From Branchiostoma floridae (Eukaryota; Chordata; Leptocardii; Amphioxiformes; Branchiostomatidae): a stretch of 27,969 nucleotides of DNA. The stretch covers positions 10,036,165 through 10,064,133 of the forward strand of contig NC_049982.1 in the NCBI RefSeq assembly GCF_000003815.2, in the 5' to 3' direction. The position numbers and the translations under genes are program-made. Positions 10,001 to 20,428 of this stretch are shown in pieces (positions within the stretch are counted from its first letter, which is position 1; each line of letters begins with the position of its first letter). Under the pieces are notes generated by a model. That model worked only from the letters and a program-made list of their open reading frames with translations. It was not told the DNA's origin and did not search any database.

Positions 10001-10933
10001 CTGACGTCACTACGTTTCCTGGGAACAAGTCAATGCAACGATTTTCATTTTTGCTAGAAATTTGCACAATCTATCAATCAACGTGGCTCAGACATAATTG
10101 ATAGGCAGCTGTAATGCCACCGACCGCTTTTCTAAAGCATACCCTTCAACAGAAAATGGCGTGATCATGACTAAGAGAAAATAGTGTTACTCCGTTATTT
10201 CATTCTTGTCACACACGCGCACGTATTCAAAGTAGATTAATAGGCGGAATTGACATGAAAGAAGTAACGAAAATTCTTTTTTTGTTTTTTTTTTAGTAAC
10301 TATTTTTTTATATTTAGTATCTTAAAGAAAACTACACATATGTGTCTACAACGGTGGCATTTGAGTCTTTGATCCTCAGCCATCTATCTGTCCTCGATAG
10401 AAAACTAATGTACATGTTAATTAAACAAGGAATAAGGAAATACAATAGTACATTCAAAACTGTCATTAATCTTTTTAAAAAAAGGGAATTAATCTTGAAA
10501 TAAGAAAAAAAATTTTTTGCTGAAGCTGATATTTTATGCAGAACAGGTGCCCAGGGAGACAAGAACAGAACGGAAACCAACCAAGAAAAAGAACTAGCAG
10601 TAGTACCACAAAGAGGACGGCAAAGAATGGAAACAAGGATGAAAAATAAGCTAAACTACAAAAACATTTCACACCCCGCCCTCTGATTCTCTTTGATCCT
10701 GTTGTCCCTCAACAAGCCTATCTCAATTTTAAGATGCTGTCCACGTGCAGGACTGCAATACCTTTGGTATTCCTCACACGATTAAAGCTATATAAATCAC
10801 GACACTGTTTGCACATTCTCCAGCCTAACGTTGTTTTCTCAGCAACAACTTCAGGCTGTGCACTTCAACATGCAGTTCAAGCATGCGCAGTTACATCACG
10901 TACGCCAGGTGCACATGTCTTGAGGTGTGCTAA

Positions 10934-11030
10934 CCAATCACATAAGAGTTGCCCTTTCGATAAGATTGTGCTTGTCGATGATTGGCTGGCTTTATATTGC
11001 CTTGTCGTCGTCAGTCAGCATCGTTGACAG
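10934..11030 (+). promoter_or_regulatory. Candidate promoter: CCAAT, GATA, inverted CCAAT, TATA-like and Inr
   Basis: In order: CCAAT at 10934-10938, GATAAG at 10959-10964, ATTGG at 10981-10985, TTTATATT at 10991-10998, then TCAGTC near 11011, and GACAG|GTACCC at 11030 as a possible donor. The spacing suits a plus-strand promoter with a short non-coding first exon. The nearest plus-strand gene is the globin, 1.66 kb away; the link is conjecture. Confidence 0.3.
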
Positions 11031-12688
11031 GTACCCCCAGACCTACGTGAGCATGTAGTCTTCGGTAAAGAGTAACGCGATGTGTTCAAAATAATGTACA
11101 TGTAAATTGCAAAATTTTCCACTAAGGAATAGATGTTGATGAGAATCTAGCACGAACGATTACCCTGCGTCTTTTATGATTCTTTTGAAGTCAACGTGCG
11201 GACGCTTTTGATGTAACACACTTGCAAACGTTGGGTTTACAGGATAAACAGGAGAGCTGTCGTTAAAATATATAAATCTCTTTGACGGGAAAACGTAACA
11301 GGCAATGCTTATTGATTAGCCTGGTGACGTCAAGATGTGTGGTTGGTGTCTTATGTGTCTGTGCATGTGACACATAATGCTCAGCCATCTAGTTGGTCCT
11401 CGCTAAAATAAACTAATTCACATCATACGAGGGTATACGAGGGGGAGGGGCAATCAATACAGATGAGCATTTTCGTCTCTTTGGTACAGAAGGGGAACCA
11501 AGGACGTACATATGTTAGCGCTGCTGAACTCTGATGCAGCCAGTAGCCTTCCTCTTTGTGTGGGAAATTACCGAGGAACAGACAGCGCTGGTCTCACTAT
11601 TGTCGAGCTGAAAATGACTATGCCCTAATTAGCCCACTTGATATTTAGAGATTATGACGACTCATTGACTTTGCATTATCGGAGTAAATGATAAATGATA
11701 ACAGGGTGTGCGCGACCAGAGATATGTCATTGTACGCCAATGATTAAAGCTGAAGGTTTTTTTTGCTTACAAACATCACATCGTCGTTCTCGTCCTGACA
11801 AACGCTCTGTTCACCACCGATGGGCCAGACTTCTGCAGGGCTTTTCGTAATTCCGCGTGTCTCCGAATTTATTTGCTTACAAATGAAAGTACTACGTCTA
11901 AGGTCATATATATACACCTCTTCTGCTTGGGTGTCCATCCACATGACAGACGACGCTTTGATTTTTTTCTACTCCAGAGTCGTTTGCTAATTTCCCCAAT
12001 TTTAACAAATTTTAACAAAAAGTGACATAATCATCACCTTGTCGGGCTTCCGTCAATTTGTATTTTTGTGTTTATCCAGCGAAAACTGTCTTGTCGCACG
12101 AACCTGTGTTTTCCCACGGTGAGCATTTTGTGCAAAGTTCGGTAGAAATCTCGAGGGTTCGGAAAGAAAATGTCCATGTGATGGGATGTCAATCTTGACC
12201 TAACCAGCACTTGCAACCTTGAATCGCGTAAGATACTTCGTAAGAGCATCGTCACCGGGATAGAAGTCCATTTGATGTAAAAAGGAAAAAAGGGTCATCA
12301 TTTAGATATGATATACTAGCACTGCAAGATTTTCCCTATCCTGAGGATGAAAAAAGTTTGGATAGGCTAGATAGCATTTTGAATTTTTTTTTGTACTCGT
12401 AAATAGCGTTGACGCTAGTGGGACACACATTGCCCTTAATAGTTTTACATCATTTGTAAGAAAGCGAAAAACAAAGCAACAACAAAGTTCTAGTTCTATA
12501 TCCGACGTTTAGGTTTACACTCCATCCATGGAGAGGATAACATTGACTTGTGCAAAAGCAGGAGAAAACTTTTTAGACCTAACATTAACATACCAGCAGC
12601 ATGACACAATTGACTGACGGATGATCTCCCTTACATGCGCTTAGTGAGATGAGTACATCAGTTGGGCCTTCCTATCCACACCGTGAAC

Positions 12689-12807
12689 ATGTCGACTGAC
12701 CGGAGCGCTGTTGTGTCGCTGACGGAGGGAGAGAAGGCCACCATTCGCCGGACTTGGGCCGTCGCTTCGAGGGACATGATGGGGAACGGCGCCAACATCC
12801 TTCTGAA
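12689..12807 (+). CDS. Globin exon 1 (helices A-B)
   Basis: Starts MSTDRSAVVSLTEGEKATIR and includes the helix A Trp in RTWAVASRDMM. It ends after two bases of a Lys codon; the donor GTCGGT is non-canonical after +2 but is the only one giving the B12.2 phase. Confidence 0.9.
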
Positions 12808-14899
12808 GTCGGTTTTCATTGATGTCTTGATAAATTTCTAATGTTAATTTCTATATTCACTATATTCACTTATGGACAAATGCTGATGCACTCTTTTAAT
12901 TGAACTTATATTCATCTAAAGTGACATGGAATTAATCTAAAGTGATGTGGAATTTTGCCAACTTCTTTAGCTGCATCCGACACTCAACTTGTAAATTTGA
13001 CCGAACATTTTTTTTTCATTTTCGTTTCGTTCAAATTCACAGGATGTTCGAGATTAATCCAGACACGAAGAAAGTGTTCGCAAAATTCCGGAACATTCCG
13101 GACAACCAACTTCAGAGCACTCCCCGATTCCGCGCTCACGTGACCCGAGTCATGGCGTCTATCGGCACGGTAGGTGCAGTAGTCAATGATGTGCTAAAGT
13201 TGACGTATGTTATGACTGTAATCGTTAAGATTTATATTTTCATTGGAATATGAAAAGATGTCCGCCACGAATATGCGTCTATGCTGAGCTCATAACTTCC
13301 AGACTTAAGTTTGAAAGAACTGTTTCAAGAAGAAAGACAAAGAAAAAAGTGAATCGCCGACATTTGTCACTCTTACATTGTTGAAAAGTATTTAGATTTT
13401 CAAAACAGAACTACGCTTGATTTGTGGTATGTAATTGTTTGCAGTTGTCATTCGTGATTTGCTCATTTCTATAACCGGTTTAGAAATTGCACACTCTGGA
13501 AATTGCAGTGAGGTGAAGCGACCAAGTGAAATAAGCTACAAGTCAATGAGTGTTATTTACTCCTTTACTTTTGTTAAATTGATGTGACTGGTAAAATCCC
13601 AGAGCATCATCTGTTACATGAAAAATGGAAGCGACCATTTCAACTCGCCAATCACTACTCTAAGTATGTTTATCCACAAAGGATAGGTCACAGGGCAGAC
13701 ATGCGTACAAGGAGTCGAGAGCTAATGAAGTTTGGGTGGGGCGCACGGATAAAGTTGATCCCCTGTCACTTATTCAGGACCTTCCCGGAACTTTGCCCCG
13801 GGTACTCCAAGGCCGGCCGGTGTCTGGTGTCTGGTGCTGGTTTGGGATTGGCCTGGATTCCATCCTATTCAGACTCCAATTTTCTCCTTTGCAATCGCTC
13901 CGCGTCTAAGCGGAATGTGACTTTCCTGACTTTGATTTTTCAAAATTCATAGTTGGCTGGTGCAGGCGATTTTCAAAGTATCCTCGCCGACTAACTCCCA
14001 ACCACAAATGGTCACGACGTCGACCAACGTCCAATCATCATGGTCCGGAGAGGGTCGGGAGGTCCGATGATTGTCAGCAAAGTGACAGGGGTTTTACACA
14101 GTAGTTACTATCTGATGGCGATCTAGCAACTCACGTATACGACATAGCACCGTTTCAGTTAATTATACATCATTCGTTTTGCCTTCTCTTAGGTTGTGAA
14201 CTCCTTAGACGATCAGGAGGTTTTGCTGGACTTGTTCAAAGACATCGGCAAAAAGCATTATCCTGCGAGGGTCCCCACCGAATATTTTGACGTGAGTTCT
14301 TCTGATTATGCATATGAATGTGTCCGTAAATGTCGCGATTTTTTGTTCTGAAGTGATTGATCATCAGTATTGATCCTGGTCAAGGTGACAGTGGTCGTTG
14401 AAAATTTGATCCGTGTGTACTTTTGTGTTGGAAGAAAGTTTAGCATTGTACTATGATTATTACCAACACAGATGATCTTACATGATCGTATGAATATGGT
14501 TTACAGCATTTTAACTCGCTATGAAAAAAGTGAAACTGGTTATAATTAAATGTTGTTTGAAGGATGATGAGATGACGTGAAGCAAACACACCTGGCTCTC
14601 GCCGAGTGTCGCGAGACCTGAGCAGAGGAAAGATTCAGTGATGTGCGCATGCTCTACGTACAGATGCAGATGATTTTACCTTCCCGGTTAGTACATTTCC
14701 TGACAAGATGGCAGTGGGTCTCTGTAGTACCTTCTCTCTCCCCCAGGTCATTGCCGGGGCCATCCTGTGCATGCTGCAGCAGTGCCTGGGGACAGGCTAC
14801 ACGGCGGAAGTGGACTCGGCCTGGACCAAGCTGTACGGGAGTCTGGGTCGTCACGCCAAGGACGGGCTCAGGGAGGCTGCGGCGATGGGGACACCGTGA
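12689..14899 (+). CDS. Globin, four exons
   Basis: Exons 12689-12807, 13043-13169, 14193-14291 and 14747-14899 give 498 nt, 165 aa, a normal globin length. Landmark residues are present: Trp23 (A12), Pro46 (C2), Phe52 (CD1), Phe55 (CD4), His72 (distal, E7) and His104 (proximal, F8). The protein should therefore bind haem and probably oxygen. There is no signal peptide, so it should be cytosolic. The E7-F8 spacing of 32 residues is longer than the 29 of myoglobin and like cytoglobin. Introns sit at the ancestral B12.2 (phase 2, donor CTGAA|GTCGGT) and G7.0 (phase 0) positions, plus an extra phase-0 intron in late helix E. I see no TATA box close to the ATG. Lancelets have many globin paralogues; which one this is cannot be told here. 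Confidence 0.95.
12914..12955. repeat. 21-bp direct repeat, two copies
   Basis: ATCTAAAGTGACATGGAATTA is followed at once by a copy with three differences. It lies in globin intron 1. Confidence 0.7.
13043..13169 (+). CDS. Globin exon 2 (helices C-E, distal His)
   Basis: Follows AAATTCACAG|. It encodes MFEINPDTKKVFAKFRNI with C2 Pro and CD1/CD4 Phe, then FRAHVTRVMASIGT with the E7 His. Donor is ACG|GTAGGT, phase 0. Confidence 0.93.
14193..14291 (+). CDS. Globin exon 3 (E-F-G, proximal His)
   Basis: Encodes 33 whole codons from VVNSLDDQEVLLDL to VPTEYFD, with the F8 His in IGKKHYPARV. It is flanked by CTTCTCTTAG| and |GTGAGT. Confidence 0.93.
14747..14899 (+). CDS. Globin exon 4 (helices G-H and stop)
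   Basis: Follows CTCTCCCCCAG|. It encodes VIAGAILCMLQQCLGTGY, then the helix H segment SAWTKLYGSLG, ending AAAMGTP and TGA. Confidence 0.93.
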   Translation, partial: VIAGAILCMLQQCLGTGYTAEVDSAWTKLYGSLGRHAKDGLREAAAMGTP

Positions 14900-15086
14900 A
14901 GGCGACAAGATCTCACGACGTCGTGACGAATATCATTAACGTGTTTTTTATAGTACATAGAAACAAAGTATTATATAACATGTTGAAATACGGTGATATG
15001 GCTGATAATGATAAGGAATCATAGAGTTGACTCTGGTCCTCTAGGAAGAACGGCCTACATGTTGGCCGACAGGGCTTACCAGTATA

Positions 15087-15092
15087 AATAAA
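15087..15092 (+). terminator. Poly(A) signal of the globin gene
   Basis: AATAAA lies 188 nt after the globin stop codon and is followed by three GAACT units. Confidence 0.65.
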
Positions 15093-15144
15093 GGTGAACT
15101 GAACTGAACTCTAGTAAAATACAAATTTAAAGATCACAGCTGAC

Positions 15145-15165
15145 TAAATATATATATATATATAA
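15145..15165. repeat. Short (TA)n tract
   Basis: About 20 bp of alternating TA downstream of the globin gene. Confidence 0.8.
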
Positions 15166-16001
15166 TCATGCCGCATCTTCTATTTGAGTCAATGTCATTT
15201 ACCTTCACAAGTAGTTCTCACCGGAACTTCTGTTTTGACTTTGCCGATAGCTTTAAACTGATCAAAAGAATTTTGCATTGGGGTTAGCTGGGCACTTAAC
15301 AATCCATCTAGTTGGCTAATATTCTTTAAATGGAGAAATAATAGCTTAACGACAGGGAGGGAGAGACCGTTTGCATGAGTATGTACCTGGTGTTTTGCTG
15401 AAAACAATAAACAATGCACTTTATTGCCGTAGCTTCAAACAGTGTATAAATATCACCTATACGCGCTCTTAGACGTTCTTGTACATGTGACTGCTGCATA
15501 GCAAAACGCCTATCACGGAACCCTGGGTTCAGGCATGAGTTTACTAGGTGGACGGAGTAACTCAGACGGTATGTGCAAATATTAAATAAGCGTTCGGGGG
15601 GTAATCCGGAAACTTATTTGCTCTACGTGTGCTTCAGTGAAATAATCACCATTTGGTACATGATGCCCACTTTGTAAATTTCTTCCTCATGAAAATGGAA
15701 AAGACATTGAGGACATGACGGCTTTTCAAATTAAATGGTGATACAAAATAGCTGACAATGAACGTCATGAAACAGCTCGAGTAGTGTGCAGAGACACAGG
15801 TTCATAAAAAAGTGCACAAGAAAGAACTATTAAAAGGACTCAGAATTCGAATTTTCATTCATTAACAATATATTCTATTGCCGTTGAACGTATGGTCCCA
15901 ATTGAAAACGTGTAATCTCGGCTGGAGACAGGGTCAATATTACTAGTACGTAGGATCCAACCTTCCTGTGGTATCTATGACACAGTGTGCCCGTAGAGCA
16001 T

Positions 16002-16101
16002 NNNNNNNNNNNNNNNNNNNNNNNNNNNNNNNNNNNNNNNNNNNNNNNNNNNNNNNNNNNNNNNNNNNNNNNNNNNNNNNNNNNNNNNNNNNNNNNNNNN
16101 N
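16002..16101. other. Assembly gap (100 N)
   Basis: Exactly 100 N, a gap of unknown true size in intergenic sequence. No repeat period is available to estimate what is missing. Confidence 0.98.
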
Positions 16102-17145
16102 CTTTTACTTCATACAGGATGTTCTGACGTTCGTATAAGATGTACGTCACCAGACGAAAGAAATACGTTTGGACTATTTCATTCTTAGGATTTCGACAAA
16201 TCCATGCCTTATTTCCATGTGACCAGAAACCCCTTCACAATCTTGATATTTGAGCGTTTACATTGTAGGGGCTGTATGTACAGGACGTATCTGAACTTTT
16301 CATGCCCCTGACACAGTTTTGTCTACTCTACTCCCCCCCTCTTCTATCTTAAATGGACTAGCCGGGCGGACAGGTTCCGGCTGACCGCAAGGACAGGTTG
16401 TTTTTCTCAATCCGTTTTTACCGCCACCAGTTACACCGAGCACCGCATACTTCGTCTCTGAGACTTTGGGGGTTGCAAAGGTGCGTACTTCCAGTTATCT
16501 TTAACCGAAAGTAGTTTACTAAATTTGGCTAACGCGCTGAAAGACAAATGACAATGATTGCCATTGAGATACGATGTATACACGTATAAATAAATTTTTG
16601 AAGGAGTTTGATCAGTGCAAGGCCATTGACCACTTCTTATGTTGTAATGGTCACATGTTTAATTGTTTACCTTGCTTTCTTTCAAACTTTCTGTTAAACT
16701 TTATGAATTTTTTTTATCAATTTCCAACTTTTAACGCATCCTGAAACTGCATGATTGTCTTGAGGTCTGGTGCAAATAAGTTGTTTATTAATTCAGTCCA
16801 AATTAAGTATCAAACTGTTCTTCGTTTGTGAATATTACTTTATCCTGAAATTAGTGAATATAGCCAAGTTCCCCACATTCTAGTACAACTTCATAAATGT
16901 TATATATAGTCCATTGTACAATGGAAAACGATGTGGCACTTTCTGAAGTTACATAACAGAAGACCGTGCTGTTTAGGTATGTTTATTGACGTTGTGATAT
17001 GGCAACATGAAAGGTGCAAGGCGTGAAGTGACACTGTATATACCTCTTCAATAGAGCACTGTGCGAGTTGATGGGTAATTAATTGGCAACAACGCAAACA
17101 TAGGTATTTTGCTGCGAGTCTCTTGTAAACACTTTTTAAAGTGCC

Positions 17146-17196
17146 AATCTTTTAGCCATTTCAGATGCTTAAAAGCATTTGAACTGGCTAAAGATT
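17146..17196. repeat. Near-perfect 25-bp palindrome
   Basis: AATCTTTTAGCC... is mirrored by ...GGCTAAAGATT with three mismatches or indels and a spacer of about two bases at TTAAAA. The lack of a loop argues against a standard microRNA precursor. Confidence 0.6.
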
Positions 17197-17372
17197 AGCT
17201 TGAATACTGATCGATACCTTGGATGTGTGGATATTAAATGTCTTGCGCCACGAGCTCGAGAACACTGGACTCTAGCCATACTGTCGTTTCAAATCACTCA
17301 GAACAGTACGCTTAAAAAGGTTCATGAAAACAGGTCGCTCTGAAATCCTGACTCCCGAGGTCGTGCCGTATA

Positions 17373-17378
17373 TATAAA
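17373..17378 (+). promoter_or_regulatory. TATA box, probable promoter of the small secreted gene
   Basis: TATATATAAATC is followed by TTCACGAA and GAAACGTT repeats, then AGG|GTGAGC at 17445. A start near 17403 would give a ~42-nt non-coding first exon spliced to an acceptor at ATGTACAG|AGC (17934), six bases before the ATG. The leader exon is inference. Confidence 0.4.
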
Positions 17379-17940
17379 TCTCGTTTTCACGAAACGTTGG
17401 AAACGTTCTCGCTTCGTCACGCGTGGGCGCCACGCAAAAATAGGGTGAGCAATTGGCAAGGACATTCAGTCCTCAAGTGTAGCGTTTCCCCTCATCTCAC
17501 GGGCGATCTCTTTGATGGCCAAAGTCCCATGCCCTGGAATATTGTTTTCCCAAGGCAAGTATAGTTAGTCTGCAGCTGGGACAGACTAGCAGATACTTCA
17601 TACCCTAATGTAACTATATTACAAACCTTATTACAAACATTACTAGGCTCCCTTTCCACAAGACGGCGATCGCGCTGCGCTCTCACCAAACAGTTAACAA
17701 TAAACCTATATAGGATATGTGTAACCTTCATTTTCACACTGGGTATAATATACAAACGTTGAAGTGTGACTGAGAAGATACCAAAACACACAAAAGGTAA
17801 AAAGATTCGTTTCTTTTCTATACAATTCGTTGAGCGATATGTCGAATTTGAGGTCGAAGATAGAGCGCGGCGAGAGCGCCGTCCTAGTGGAAAGGGGGTA
17901 TTACCAATTTCATATTGATGATATACATGTACAGAGCACT

Positions 17941-19033
17941 ATGAAGTTCCACGGGTTGCTCGCCATCGCCCTTCTGTCGGTGACGACTTCGGTGATCTCC
18001 GGGGCACCCGTACGGTCTGGCGGAGACCAGGCTGTGGACAGGAGCTTCTGGGACAACATTCAGGACAGTTACTGGCAGGCCATGGCCTTACAACACCAAC
18101 TGTCTCAACTGGCACAGCAGATCCAAGATGCGGACGACGGTATGTATGTGCCTTCTAATCACAGAGATCAGACAAAACCTGCTAAAGCCTTATGAAAGGC
18201 AAATCAAAACATGAAGGGGTTGTTTTTTCATTGTAGTCTCCAGACGGGAATGACCTTATTAAACGTCAATCTTTGATGATTTTCCTTTTCTAATGGGTTA
18301 TGCAATATTGACTTGATTGTGTTAATGACATCGTCTGCGAGCCCCCAAACGGGTGCGAGCATGCGAGTAAAAAGTTTGGCCCCCCAAAACGTCGCCTTTA
18401 TTATGAAATCGAATTCCAAGACATAAGTATCTGTTATATGCTATCTATGCTCATTTTACAGCAGCTGCTTTGTATAATTTACAGTATGGTTTAAAACTTA
18501 TTTTTTGAAAACGGACGAAAATTGTTGTGCGCGTATGCCATCAGTGTAATCAAAGCAACATGGCCTTATCTGGATTTTAATTACCATGCTGTAGCTGTAA
18601 ATCCGAGGCTACAATATACACTACGTCTGCGTTGAATTTTGATTAAAACTTTAAACCTGTACTCCGAGAGATACTCTGTTGGCGCATTATGCCCAGCAGC
18701 CTGTATGTAGCCTGATATGGCATCTATCAAAGTTATCATCATCATCATTTACAACAATTTGTTTCAGAGAGACGCATACATGTAGATAATAGAACAGCTT
18801 TCAACTTTGATATGTTCTATTATCCACAAGCGGTAATCATTGTCAAAGATTATCTTTAAATTGAAAACACTGAAAGGAAATGCATGTGCACCAGCAATCA
18901 AGCTCTGGTGTAAGTGCTTATCTCTTGTCATATCTCACACCTTGCAGACTCCGCAGAAATCGGGCAGCTGACTGCACAACTGCACCAGCTGCAGGCCCAG
19001 GCCCAGCCACTCATCGACCAGATTTACGGGTGA
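17941..19033 (+). CDS. Small secreted helical protein, two exons, unknown function
   Basis: Exons 17941-18139 and 18948-19033 give 285 nt, 94 aa, joined in phase 1 (GACG|GTATGT to CTTGCAG|AC). Residues 1-22 form a clear signal peptide with a cleavage-like VISGA. The mature ~72 residues have no Cys. They contain Trp-rich SFWDNIQDSYWQAM and two Gln/Leu-rich amphipathic helices (ALQHQLSQLAQQIQDADD and IGQLTAQLHQLQAQAQPL) with heptad spacing. It ends QIYG, so the terminal Gly could serve as an amidation donor, though no dibasic cleavage site is seen. The frame is open upstream to 17830, but the signal peptide favours the ATG at 17941. I recognise no family; a secreted coiled-coil protein or a peptide precursor are both possible. 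Confidence 0.7.
18781..18828. repeat. 16-bp inverted repeat with 16-nt loop
   Basis: TGTAGATAATAGAACA and TGTTCTATTATCCACA pair with one mismatch. It lies inside the intron of the small secreted gene. The stem is shorter than usual for a microRNA precursor. Confidence 0.6.
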
Positions 19034-19306
19034 TGTCATCATGAACACCTGTCACACCATATTTGGAGTCTCACACCCACCAATCAATTTCTGCTACCTG
19101 TGCACCAACATTGTATCAGTGGCATTTTCACGATTCTCCAGACAAGTATATGTGTCAGCACTAGTATTTAAATATCAGACTTACATGTAACTCTGAAATA
19201 CCGTAATAGTAAGAAAGGATGAAATACTAACTGAGTGTAACCTTGCATATTTCCTCACCTCAGGTTCTACCTGTCAGGAATATTCTCTGTTATTCTCTGC
19301 CCTATG

Positions 19307-19312
19307 AATAAA
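19307..19312 (+). terminator. Poly(A) signal of the small secreted gene
   Basis: AATAAA lies 274 nt downstream of the TGA at 19031-19033. Confidence 0.65.
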
Positions 19313-19348
19313 CAACATTCTTGCACCACAGGTTGTCAGCTCATAGTA

Positions 19349-19354
19349 TTTATT
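19349..19354 (-). terminator. Poly(A) signal of FNBP4
   Basis: TTTATT on the plus strand is AATAAA on the minus strand. It is the first such signal downstream of the FNBP4 stop, implying a ~950-nt 3' UTR that converges with the small secreted gene. Confidence 0.55.
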
Positions 19355-20295
19355 TTTTACCTATTTTGTGACATGTACAATGACATCACTACTTAGCAGT
19401 GACCAATAAGGCAGGTGACAAACAGGAGTTCACCACTTGTTATGGCTATTCCACTCAAAATAAGCAGGGGGAACTCATATCCCTTTAAGTTGACATCCAC
19501 CCATGTACGTTTCAAACAAATGGAATAGCCTTAATATACTTACATCACATACATCTATTGCCAGCTTTTCTCATATCTCGGGTATGGATTCCGATAAAAA
19601 TTACATGAAATTTTCCTCCGATTGAATGTGAATATGAATACCGGTAACAGCTAAGATCCTCCATAACTGCAGAAAATCTTCCTACAATGTTGTGGAACAA
19701 GTTTTTGCACAGTTTTTGCACAGAGAAGGCTTGATCTGTAATAATCAGACTATGATTCAATCTTTACTTTAAATTGTGAGATGAAATTACAACTGTGAAA
19801 CCAACACTGTTAAAATAATCTTACTGGCATAAGTTATATCACAAATTCTACTTTATGTATAGAGCACATGTGCCACCATTTGTGCTGAGAAATTTCAACC
19901 TAACCTGGAGAAATGTCTGCAAGATACAAATGTTCACTACACAGAATGTTTCAGATACTTACAGTACATAATATGTATAGAATTGCAACTAATTTTCTCT
20001 TCTTAAACACTAATAGTAAGCATTTTCAAATGCTTTGATGCCTTTGCCTAACCGATTTGTATGACAAATTGATTAGAGCACTTTGCTCCGTAAGAAGCAT
20101 TGACACATCTCGTAATTTCGAGGTCAAAGTGAAGACACTGTTTAAGTCATCACTTTTTATATAATATTCATTGTCGAAAAGTACTCATAAAAAATGAGTT
20201 TTGATCCTCCAAAAGCCACAGAGTACTGTATTAACACAACATACTGGGGTTTACAAAAAAGTGTACAAAGGTTCAGAGAAGTTGGCTGAACAGTG

Positions 20296-20428
20296 TTATG
20301 AGTCAGGCTTTAGGAAACCTATCGGAGAGTTACTCCCGCTCCCTCCCTCGTTCATCCGCCGCCGTTTGACCCGCTCTCTCCAGTCCACAGTGACAGCCTC
20401 GAAGTTGGGATTGTACGCGGCTCCTCCA
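20296..20428 (-). CDS. FNBP4: FNBP4 terminal coding exon
   Basis: Begins after ATCCACAG| and restores a Ser codon. It encodes NPNFEAVTVDWRERVKRRRM, matching the vertebrate C-terminus, then a 17-residue tail and TAA. Confidence 0.92.

Larger units (their letters stand above)
9430..12680. other. Intergenic region between the CBM14/EGF gene and the globin gene
   Basis: Mostly AT-rich unique sequence with poly-T runs near 10277-10320. Apart from the island at 9826-10000 and the motif cluster at 10934-11030, I found no exon chain with consistent phases. Minus-strand frames at 11744-11944 and 12034-12255 end in donor-like GT sites but do not join into a recognisable protein. Confidence 0.5.
15170..17360. 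other. Intergenic region between the globin and the small secreted gene
   Basis: AT-rich unique sequence with a 100-N gap and a palindrome near 17146. No frame here shows splice sites plus protein-like composition, and I see no gene. Confidence 0.55.

Noticed and set aside
11744-12255. Two minus-strand frames with protein-like composition and donor-like ends
   Set aside because: No acceptor joins them in phase, two competing frames overlap at 12034-12290 with a stop in one, and neither resembles a family I know. Possibly chance or a decayed exon.
13584-13952. 122-codon plus-strand frame in globin intron 2
   Set aside because: It lies within the intron, has no suitable splice sites, and the globin exons join correctly without it.
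14643-15024. Alternative frames over globin exon 4
   Set aside because: Out-of-frame shadows of the globin exon.
17492-17791. 99-codon minus-strand frame
   Set aside because: No splice or promoter support; composition is not protein-like, and it overlaps the probable leader intron of the small secreted gene.
18781-18828. Possible microRNA precursor
   Set aside because: The stem is only 16 bp and does not extend; no mature-length arm can form.
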